Source: Rhodospirillum sp.
GTDB lineage: Bacteria > Pseudomonadota > Alphaproteobacteria > Dongiales > Dongiaceae
Direction of reading: 5' to 3'
Assembly (NCBI GenBank): GCA_013822765.1
Contig: PNKY01000003.1
Location: 62,001-126,000 of the forward strand
DNA length: 64,000 nucleotides
The position numbers and the translations under genes are program-made. The notes below the pieces were generated by a model. The model saw only the letters and a program-made list of their open reading frames with translations, was not told where the DNA came from and made no database searches. Below, piece after piece: positions 27,603 through 34,812 of the stretch. The number at the start of each line of letters is the position of its first letter. Position 1 is the first letter of the stretch.

Positions 27603-28463
27603 TCAGGCCTGCTTAAGATGGGCAGACCGACCTGTCTCAGGTCGCATTTGGAACGGTCGGTCGTGACTGAGCGCTGGAATGCGGCTGCGGGCCCGGACAA
27701 CCTCGGCCGGATCGATGTCCGCCAGCACGACCCCCTCCGCGTCCCCGCCATCGGCCAGCACGGCGCCCCAGGGGTCAACGATCAGCGAATGGCCGAAGCA
27801 CGCCCCCCCGCCTGGCAAAGTGCCATATTGGCAGGGAGCGACCACGTAGCAGCCATTCTCGATGGCCCGGGCACGGTTCAGAACGTGCCAGTGCGCTTCG
27901 CCCGTCATCTTGGTGAAGGCGGCCGGAACGGCGAGCAGATCGGCGCCAGCCTGGGCCAGCCGGCGATAGAGGTGCGGGAAGCGCAGGTCATAGCAGATCG
28001 TGAGGCCCATGGTGCAGAAGCCGGTGTCCGCCAACACCGCGCAATCCCCCGGCGCGATGGTCGCCGATTCGCGCAGCGGCGCGCCCTCGGTCAGCTCGAC
28101 GTCGAACATATGGATCTTGTCGTAACGCGCCGCGACCGCGCCCAGAGGATCGAGCAGATAGCCACGATTGAAGATGCGCCCGTCCGCGGCGTGAACGCCA
28201 AGCGATCCCAACAGCAGCCAAGCCCGCCGCGCCCGCGCCAGGTCAGCGAACGCCTGCAGCACCGGATGGCGCGCTTCCTCGAACGCCGCCGGATGGAGCA
28301 GCCCGTCCTTCAGCGCGACGCCGGAGAAATATTCCGGCAGGCAGACGATCGCGGCGCCGCGGTCGATCGCCGCCCGCGTCAGGCGCGTGGCGATGTCGAT
28401 GTTGCGCTCGACCTCCGCCACCGCGCAATTCTGCACGCAGGCGATCTTGAATGCGGCGCTCAT
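27603..28463 (-). CDS. Carbon-nitrogen hydrolase (nitrilase superfamily, Nit1/Nit2-like)
   Basis: The 286-residue protein has the complete Glu-Lys-Cys triad: Glu44 (CLPEYF), Lys116 (RYDKIHMFD), Cys157 (TICYDLRFP). The VELTEG block and RARAIENGCYVVAPCQ place it in the Nit/omega-amidase-like branch. Close relatives in bacteria and eukaryotes cleave deaminated glutathione or alpha-ketoglutaramate. It is divergent from the LRR gene by about 77 bases. Confidence 0.88.
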   Translation of the reverse strand: MSAAFKIACVQNCAVAEVERNIDIATRLTRAAIDRGAAIVCLPEYFSGVALKDGLLHPAAFEEARHPVLQAFADLARARRAWLLLGSLGVHAADGRIFNRGYLLDPLGAVAARYDKIHMFDVELTEGAPLRESATIAPGDCAVLADTGFCTMGLTICYDLRFPHLYRRLAQAGADLLAVPAAFTKMTGEAHWHVLNRARAIENGCYVVAPCQYGTLPGGGACFGHSLIVDPWGAVLADGGDAEGVVLADIDPAEVVRARSRIPALSHDRPFQMRPETGRSAHLKQA

Positions 28464-28540
28464 GGGCTGTGTCTCCGCTCGTTTACGCTATATTAGGTGG
28501 GCGCCCGTCAGATTGCCAATGCAGCCGGCCAGGGCCTCTC

Positions 28541-29386
28541 ATGCAACCCGAAGACGCGTTCCCACAGTCGGAGCCGCTCTATCCGATCAAGAGCTGGGAC
28601 GATGTCCCGACGGACATCACCGGCGCGGAAATCCATGGCATGGCGGTCAGGGACTTCTCGCCCCTTCGCATGCTCAAGAAGCTGCGTTTCCTGCGTGCAG
28701 TGTGCGATACGCCCGGGCAGTATGAGGATGTCGGCAGCCTCACCAATCTGCGCTGGCTCGCGCTCGATCACTGCGGCGCCACCGGCCTGATGCGCTTTGG
28801 CGGGCTGACGCAGCTGCAGGCCCTCAAGCTGTTCGCATTCAAGGCTGCGAGCCTGGACGGCGTGGCGGCGCTGCCCGCGCTTGAATATCTCCAGATCGAA
28901 CACGCGCCAAAGATCGCATCGCTCGACCCGCTCGGCGGGTGTGGCCGGTTGCGCTGGCTGTGGCTGTCGACGCCGCCGGGCTGGGATGCATCGCGCAAGA
29001 CCATCAAGGTCGAAAGCCTCGCGCCATTGTCGCAAGTTGCGACGCTGGAGTTCCTCACGCTGATGGGAGCCGAGCCGAGTGATGCCAGCCTGCAGCCGCT
29101 GGCGCGCCTGACGCGGCTGAAGCAGCTCCAGTTCAGCCATGTCTTCACCGTGCCGATAGCGGAATACGCAAGACTCGCCGCGGCATTGCCCAACACCAGC
29201 GGCGACTGCCTGCGCGCAAGCCATGCACTCAATGTCCGCATGGTCTGCCCCAGGTGCAAGGAAGCCGACCTTGTCTCTTTGACCGCGCCGCGTCCGCGCA
29301 CCAAGGCGCAGCTATGCCCGCGCTGCGAAGCGCCGAAGCTCGCGGCGCACGAAGCGGCATTCAATCGGCTGAAAGAGACGCGATAG
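28541..29386 (+). CDS. Leucine-rich-repeat protein with C-terminal zinc ribbon
   Basis: The 281-residue cytoplasmic protein has about six LRRs (LTNLRWLALDHCGA, LTQLQALKLFAFKA, LPALEYLQIEHAP, LATLEFLTLMGAEP-type, LTRLKQLQFSHV) followed by two Cys pairs, CPRCKEA and CPRCEAPK (about 242-266). There is no signal peptide. The LRR surface implies protein binding, and the CxxC pairs a zinc knuckle. I know no bacterial family with this arrangement and assigned role. Confidence 0.7.
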   Translation: MQPEDAFPQSEPLYPIKSWDDVPTDITGAEIHGMAVRDFSPLRMLKKLRFLRAVCDTPGQYEDVGSLTNLRWLALDHCGATGLMRFGGLTQLQALKLFAFKAASLDGVAALPALEYLQIEHAPKIASLDPLGGCGRLRWLWLSTPPGWDASRKTIKVESLAPLSQVATLEFLTLMGAEPSDASLQPLARLTRLKQLQFSHVFTVPIAEYARLAAALPNTSGDCLRASHALNVRMVCPRCKEADLVSLTAPRPRTKAQLCPRCEAPKLAAHEAAFNRLKETR

Positions 29387-29494
29387 CTTCTGCGCGACCG
29401 CATTGCCGTGCCATCACCAGCTTAGGTGCGGCGTACGGCCACAGAAGGACTCCAGCCGCCTGCGACGTTGATGGTTCAAACGAAGGAGGTTGCG

Positions 29495-29797
29495 ATGACA
29501 CGCACCATCCGATGGAAGCACACCCTTGCCCTGCCGCTGCTGCTCGCCGGCATCCTGCTGACCGCTCCGGCGGAGGCCAGGGTTGGAATAGGCCTGTCTG
29601 TCCCCCTGATCGTCCCGCCGCCGGTGGTGGTCGCACCGCCCGTCGCCGCCGCCCCGCCGGTGGTGGTTCCGGCGCCGCCGATGGTGGTTGGGCCGCCGCA
29701 ATACTATGCGCTGCCGCCCGGCTATTACTATGCACCGCCGCCGGCCTACGGCTACTTCTGGTACGACCGTTTCGGTCGCCGTCACTGGGCGCACTAG
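29495..29797 (+). CDS. Small exported Pro/Val/Tyr-rich protein
   Basis: The 100-residue protein has a signal peptide (up to APAEA, about residue 26), a low-complexity Pro-Val-Ala stretch, and a Tyr-rich end (PPQYYALPPGYYYAPPPAYGYFWYD). GGAGG lies 6 bases before the ATG. Envelope proteins of this composition are common in Proteobacteria, and composition cannot give a function. It is followed after 21 bases by the small lipoprotein gene. Confidence 0.7.
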   Translation: MTRTIRWKHTLALPLLLAGILLTAPAEARVGIGLSVPLIVPPPVVVAPPVAAAPPVVVPAPPMVVGPPQYYALPPGYYYAPPPAYGYFWYDRFGRRHWAH

Positions 29798-29818
29798 GCG
29801 CGCCGAATGGAGGCTGCA

Positions 29819-30043
29819 ATGCGCAGCAAGACAACTCTCATGATGATGTTGGTCTTGGCCGGCGCCGCGGCGGTTCTGTCCGCTTGCGCGGCCGATACCG
29901 ACTATGACTCATCCCAGTTCGCCTATGGCTATCCGGTCTACCAGGATCCGCCCTATGGCTACCCGGAGTACGGTTATTTCGACTTCGATTACTGGGGCGG
30001 CGACTGGCGCCGGCACGACCATTGGCATGGCGGCCACCACTGA
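29819..30043 (+). CDS. Small lipoprotein
   Basis: The 74-residue precursor begins MRSKTTLMMMLVLAGAAAV and has a standard lipobox LSAC (Cys25). The mature part is rich in Tyr, Asp and Gly and ends with a His-rich tail (RRHDHWHGGHH) that could bind metal. GGAGG precedes the ATG at 29819. This ordinary lipobox contrasts with the FRFVGC type of the operon next door, and implies that the genome also has a housekeeping Lgt/LspA pathway. Confidence 0.75.
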   Translation: MRSKTTLMMMLVLAGAAAVLSACAADTDYDSSQFAYGYPVYQDPPYGYPEYGYFDFDYWGGDWRRHDHWHGGHH

Positions 30044-30054
30044 CCGCCACCCAA

Positions 30055-31227
30055 TCACGCCTTCAGGCGGCTGAGCTTGGTGCGCGCGATCTCGGATGAT
30101 CGGCGCTCGAGATAGTGCGCAATCGTCTCGATCCGGATCCGGACCGAGCCGGCCGGCTTGGTGGAATCCAGGTCCTGGAACGCGAAATAGAGCGTGCCGG
30201 ACCGTTCGACGATCTCCTTGACTGGCGTGTAGGTCGGCTGATCCATGCCGCACTCGTAGCTCGTCAAGCGGATGACGCAGCTGATCCATGGGCACCGGGC
30301 CGCGAACTTGGCCGCCCACAGAATCTCGTTGGTGTTGCCGCTGTAGGACGACGGCCACACGTCACCGATATCGAGGGCGGACGCAATCTCGCCCTGCCGC
30401 ACTTCCTCGCCGAACAGCCGATCGAGCAGGTCCGCATCGAGCGGCAGGTACTGCCCCCAGAGCACCGGATAGCCGCAGGCCTGGAGCTCGGATTCGATCT
30501 CGTGTCCGATGCCGGGGTCAAGATGATAGGGCCGCGCCAGGACCAGGATGCAGGACTTGTCGCCCGATGCGCAGCGATCGAGGATCGCGCGAGATTCCGC
30601 GCGGACCAACTGGTCGAAGTCGCGCAGCGCAGCATAGCCCTGCTCGACCGCCGCGCCGAGTTCGCGCAGCTGCAGGCCCGGAAGGAATTGCGCCATGGCC
30701 GGAAACAGCTGCTTGGGCAGGATCGCGGGCTCGGCCAGCGAGGCGAGCGGCGCTACATACCGGATGCCTTCCCTGGCGAACACATCGCCTTCCTTGGTGA
30801 ATCCACCCCTGATGTTCTCCGGCGCCGCCATCACGCGCGGACAGGACAGCGAATTCACCACATGGCCGTGCAGGAACGACGGCAGCGTGTAGATCATCGG
30901 CGAGAGCAGTACGTCGATCTTGTGCTTCTGGCCGAACATCAGCTCGCCGTAGTGACCGATCATGCACTTGACCGGATAGCAGCAATCGACCGCGCCGCGC
31001 CCACGGCCGAAGTCGCGCATCTGCTCTTCGCTAGTCTCGGACGAGAACACGATCTTGCGCGGATCGACGCCCAACGCGGCCAGCAGCGCCAGCCAGAACC
31101 GGTGCGTCGACCACATGTTGAGCACGCGCGGAATGCCGATGCGCAGCTCAGACCGCGGCTTTTGGGGCGTTCGCGGCAAGTCGGAATGCCTTGCCGCGAA
31201 CAACTTCTCCAACGTTCGGATGGACAC
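30055..31227 (-). CDS. DUF2229 protein (2-hydroxyacyl-CoA dehydratase-associated)
   Basis: The 390-residue protein matches the DUF2229 module that follows BadF-type activators in large CoA-dehydratase activases: LRIGIPRVLNMW near the start, Cys motifs VDCCYPVKCMIGHYGEL, LSCPRVM and RLTSYECGMDQPTY. The Cys residues suit Fe-S cluster binding. Its GTG start at 31227 (GAGGAGG six bases upstream) lies 80 bases inside the activator gene, so translation is coupled. It is the last gene of the 11-gene operon. The true substrate in an aerobe is unknown. Confidence 0.8.
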   Translation of the reverse strand: MSIRTLEKLFAARHSDLPRTPQKPRSELRIGIPRVLNMWSTHRFWLALLAALGVDPRKIVFSSETSEEQMRDFGRGRGAVDCCYPVKCMIGHYGELMFGQKHKIDVLLSPMIYTLPSFLHGHVVNSLSCPRVMAAPENIRGGFTKEGDVFAREGIRYVAPLASLAEPAILPKQLFPAMAQFLPGLQLRELGAAVEQGYAALRDFDQLVRAESRAILDRCASGDKSCILVLARPYHLDPGIGHEIESELQACGYPVLWGQYLPLDADLLDRLFGEEVRQGEIASALDIGDVWPSSYSGNTNEILWAAKFAARCPWISCVIRLTSYECGMDQPTYTPVKEIVERSGTLYFAFQDLDSTKPAGSVRIRIETIAHYLERRSSEIARTKLSRLKA

Positions 31228-33310
31228 GCTTCGCCTCCTCCATGCGCGCCTTCAGCACGCGCAATTCGTTCGCATCCTCGACCAGGCCCTTGGGGCAGGA
31301 ATTGCCGCTGATGACCCGCTCCCAGCCGGCATCGAGCGGCACCTTGCTCCAGGTGCGTCCCGCGCCGTCCGGCACCGAGACGTCGATGAAGGTGCGGCGG
31401 CAGTTCACCGCGCACCAGCGGCAGGTCGTCTGCTCGCTGGTGGTCGAGCGATGGGTGAGCGACGCGATCGCGTCGAAGCCGCGAAACCGGCTGCGGCCCT
31501 GGCGCCAGCTCGGGTCGAGCGCCAGCGCGGCGCCGATGGCGCCGGCCTCGCCCGAATGCGGATGGATGACGATCTCCGCCTCCGGCACCTTGGCGGTGAT
31601 GAAATCGACCTGGGCCTTGACCACCGCGAGGTTCCTGTGGGTGCCGCCCTGCAGCACGAACTTGCGGCCGATCGCGCGCATGTTGTTGAGCTGGCCGGCA
31701 TAGATCCAGACATTGAGTGGCAGGATCGCCGCCAGGCCGGCCATGATCTCGTCCGCGGACCAACCCTTGCGCTGCTGGTTGACGATGTCGGACTGCAGGA
31801 AGACGCCGCAGCCCATGACCAGGCTGGGCATCGCGCCGGCCTGGAACGCCCGCTCCGCGTATTCGCCGAGCGGCACGTCGAAGCGCTCCGCCACGCCCTG
31901 CAGGAATGCGCCGTTGCCGGAGGAGCATTGCGAGTTCAGGCGGAAGTCGGTGACCGCGCCGCCGCGCACCAGCATGATCTTGACGTCGCAGCCGCCGACA
32001 TCGCAGATCACATCGACGTCCGGCACGTAGTGCAGCGCCGCCTGCGCATGCGCGACCGTCTCCACCACGGCGAGATCGGCGCCCAGGATGTCCTTGAGCA
32101 GGTCCTTGCCGTAGCCGGTCAGGGCGAGCCCGCCGATGGTCTCGAAGCCGGCCTCGCGGATCTGCTGGAACAGGGACTGCGCGTCCTCGATCGGATTACC
32201 CTTCGACATGGCGTAGCAAGAGAACAACAAGTCGCCCGCCGCCGAGAGCGCAACTGCCTTGGCCGTCGTGCTGCCGAAGTCGCAGCCGATCGCAACCGGT
32301 TCGTCACGGCCGCGCGTCGCAACCTGCGGCGTGGATAGCTGGTATTTGCGGCGGAACGCCGCCAGCTCCTCCGCATCGCCGACCAGTCCCCGCCGCCCCT
32401 CGGCCGCCTTGCGATCGTGCTGGCCGACCTCGATCCACCAGCGCAGCTTGTCCGTCCCCAGATAGCGCGCGCCCTCCGCCTGCTCCGGCTCGACCCCGGC
32501 ACAACCCAGCGCGGCGTAATAAAGCGCGTCTTCTGGCACGATGATCGCGGACTCGGCGTCGAGCCCGGGCGGCATCGGCATGCCGCGCTCGCTCCACAGC
32601 CGCGCGAGGTGATGGCGCCACGCCTGCTGCAATCCGCCAAAGAACAGGTTTGGACCGCCGAGCAGCAATACCTGCGGCATGGGCGTGTTGCCCTTGGTGA
32701 GCGTCGCGAGGTTCTGATGCACCACCGCCTCGAACAGGCTGGCCATGATCTCCTCCACCGGCACGCCGCTCTTGAGCAGCGTGTTGGCGTCGGCTTCGGC
32801 GAAGATGCCGCATTTCGAGCTGATGCGGTGCAGGGCCAGGCCGTCATAGGCCATGACGCTCAGGCGCTCGGGCGAGATCTGAAGCTTGCGGGCGGTCTTC
32901 TCGATGAAGGTGCCGGTGCCGCCGCTGCAGGCCGACTGCATGTAGACCTGCTTGTTGCGGCCCTCGCCGGCCTCGGACAGAAAGATCGTCTTCATGTCCT
33001 CGCCGCCGATCTCCGACACGAAGCGCACCAGCGGATGCAGGCGCTGCACGGCCGCCGCCACCGCCACCACCTCCTGCACTTGGCGCGCACCCACCAGCGG
33101 CGCGATCAAGCCGGCGCCCGAGCCGGTGAAGGCGACGGCATCCCGCCCCGGCACCAGCAGGCCGCTTTCCTCCAGGTGCTGCAGGAACCCCAGCACCTTC
33201 TCCGCCTGGCGGGTGTGATGCCGCTGGTAGTCGCGCCACGCGACCTCACCGTCCGCCAGCAGGACGCCTTTGACCGTGGTCGAGCCGACGTCGATGCCGA
33301 GAACAGCCAT
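31148..33310 (-). CDS. BadF/BadG/HgdC-type ATPase activator, two domains
   Basis: The 720-residue protein contains two ASKHA-fold activator domains, starting GIDVGSTTVKGVLL (5-18) and GCDFGSTTAKAVAL (about 346-359). Each has the Cys motif for the shared 4Fe-4S cluster (ACSGGTGTF...SKCGIFAEAD and QCSSGNGAF...GCGVFLQSD). A C-terminal extension adds CRWCAVNC and GNSCPKG. Such activators use ATP to drive low-potential electrons into 2-hydroxyacyl-CoA dehydratases or benzoyl-CoA reductases. Two domains in one chain mean the usual homodimer is fused. It lies 4 bases downstream of the HgdB-like gene. Confidence 0.85.
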   Translation of the reverse strand: MAVLGIDVGSTTVKGVLLADGEVAWRDYQRHHTRQAEKVLGFLQHLEESGLLVPGRDAVAFTGSGAGLIAPLVGARQVQEVVAVAAAVQRLHPLVRFVSEIGGEDMKTIFLSEAGEGRNKQVYMQSACSGGTGTFIEKTARKLQISPERLSVMAYDGLALHRISSKCGIFAEADANTLLKSGVPVEEIMASLFEAVVHQNLATLTKGNTPMPQVLLLGGPNLFFGGLQQAWRHHLARLWSERGMPMPPGLDAESAIIVPEDALYYAALGCAGVEPEQAEGARYLGTDKLRWWIEVGQHDRKAAEGRRGLVGDAEELAAFRRKYQLSTPQVATRGRDEPVAIGCDFGSTTAKAVALSAAGDLLFSCYAMSKGNPIEDAQSLFQQIREAGFETIGGLALTGYGKDLLKDILGADLAVVETVAHAQAALHYVPDVDVICDVGGCDVKIMLVRGGAVTDFRLNSQCSSGNGAFLQGVAERFDVPLGEYAERAFQAGAMPSLVMGCGVFLQSDIVNQQRKGWSADEIMAGLAAILPLNVWIYAGQLNNMRAIGRKFVLQGGTHRNLAVVKAQVDFITAKVPEAEIVIHPHSGEAGAIGAALALDPSWRQGRSRFRGFDAIASLTHRSTTSEQTTCRWCAVNCRRTFIDVSVPDGAGRTWSKVPLDAGWERVISGNSCPKGLVEDANELRVLKARMEEAKRVHPNVGEVVRGKAFRLAANAPKAAV

Positions 33311-33314
33311 GGCG

Positions 33315-34802
33315 CTAGGACAGGTTGGCGACGAGATTCGCCGCGGTACCGACCCAGCCGCGCTGCACGACGCGCTCGGTCGCCTTCATCCAGTGTAGCT
33401 TGCGATGCAGACGGTCGCGCATCTCGTCGCGCGTGCGGCCGGCGAGCGCTTGCTCGAACTCCGCCGCCGCGCGCACCTTGGCGTCGGCCAGGATCATCTG
33501 GCAGCGCGAAAGGGCGTGGACCTCGGAATCGCCCTTGACCTCGATCGGGGCGTAAAGCAGGTCCGGATAGCGCCCGGTCACGCCCGCCATGGCGCCGATG
33601 CTCATGGTGTTCGGCAGGCAGGCATAGGGCGACAGCTCACAGATCATGTGCGCCTTCTTGTGCAGGTGCGCCCACAGCGCCTTGCCGACCAGCATGTCGC
33701 CTTCGCCGCCCGACATCCGGTGATGGAAGAACGGCGCTGCCAGCCGACGCAACTCGTACTGGTCCGGCAGCTCGTGCGGCAGGTTGCCGAGCGCGCGGCG
33801 CAGGCGGTTGTAGCTGAAGCGCAGCAGAGACTGGAGCAGGCGCGCCCGCGCCAGCTTGACGCGCGCCAGCTTGTCGACGCCCACATATTCCTCGACCTTC
33901 TGGATGTGGACGCGGATCAGGTAGTCGAGCCAGATCGCGATCGGCGCCGGATAGACCTCCGCGCCCTCCTGCTCCAGCCAGCGGTGGATGTTGTAGTTGG
34001 GGTCGCCCTCCACGGTCTGCAGGTAGAACTCGCCGGTGATCTTGACGATCGGCTTCACGCGCAGGCGGTCGACCTCGATCGCGTCGAAGCGCCGGAAGAT
34101 GCGGCGCAGCACGCGGCAGAAATAGCCGGTCATGATGTGCCAGGCCATGACGCTCCAATGACCGTCGACCCGCGGCCGGTCGCGGAACGCGGCGCAGAGA
34201 TCGGCGACCGCGTCTTCGACCGCGCGGTCGGTGGCGCCGGGCGTCACCTCGTAGGGTCGCGTGCGGTATTCGAGGCCCTGCAGCACGTCGGTGCACAGCA
34301 GCGCCCACACCACGCCCATGGTGAGCCGCATGTCGATCGCAAGGCCGCCGCCGGGCATGCTGCCCTGGCTGAACTTGGTCTGCTCCATCAGGAAGACGCG
34401 GAACGACTCGAGGCCGAGCGCCCGCAGCGCCAGCTCGTAGCTCTGGTGATACTGGCCGAAGCGGCAGGCGCCGCAGGCGCCGGCCGTCAGATAGACATAG
34501 TCGCGATTGACCGCCTCGGCGCCGACCCGGTCGCGCTCGCCGCGCAGGAAATTGGCGAGGTTGCCGGTGACGAAGCTGGTCGGGCAGCATTGGCCGACAT
34601 CCGCCAGCTCCCGTCCCAGCAGCAGGTCCGCGCGCGTCGCCGGCGGCAGCGGGCGTGCGCGATAGCCGAGGTTGTCGAACACCGCCTGGATGACGCGTTC
34701 GGCCCGCCAGTTGAGGCCGCCGAACAGGATCTCCACCTGCTTGCGCTCCGCCGGATACATCGGCGGCGGAACATAGGCTTTGTAGTGACGGACGCTGTTC
34801 AC
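33315..34802 (-). CDS. 2-Hydroxyacyl-CoA dehydratase (HgdB)-related protein
   Basis: The 495-residue protein shows a D-component-like layout: ILFGGLNWRAERVIQAVFDNLGYRARPLP, GQCCPTSFVTGNLANFL, TAGACGACRFGQYHQSYELALR, VKITGEFYLQTVEGDPNYNIHRWLE and ICELSPYACLPNTMSIGAMAGV. Several Cys (CC, CGAC, a late C) could hold a 4Fe-4S cluster. The GTG start at 34802 with GGAGAG upstream follows the 881-aa gene by 10 bases. In many bacteria the three modules (activator, DUF2229, this part) are one long protein; here they are separate. Confidence 0.8.
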   Translation of the reverse strand: MNSVRHYKAYVPPPMYPAERKQVEILFGGLNWRAERVIQAVFDNLGYRARPLPPATRADLLLGRELADVGQCCPTSFVTGNLANFLRGERDRVGAEAVNRDYVYLTAGACGACRFGQYHQSYELALRALGLESFRVFLMEQTKFSQGSMPGGGLAIDMRLTMGVVWALLCTDVLQGLEYRTRPYEVTPGATDRAVEDAVADLCAAFRDRPRVDGHWSVMAWHIMTGYFCRVLRRIFRRFDAIEVDRLRVKPIVKITGEFYLQTVEGDPNYNIHRWLEQEGAEVYPAPIAIWLDYLIRVHIQKVEEYVGVDKLARVKLARARLLQSLLRFSYNRLRRALGNLPHELPDQYELRRLAAPFFHHRMSGGEGDMLVGKALWAHLHKKAHMICELSPYACLPNTMSIGAMAGVTGRYPDLLYAPIEVKGDSEVHALSRCQMILADAKVRAAAEFEQALAGRTRDEMRDRLHRKLHWMKATERVVQRGWVGTAANLVANLS

Positions 34803-34812
34803 GATGCCTCTC

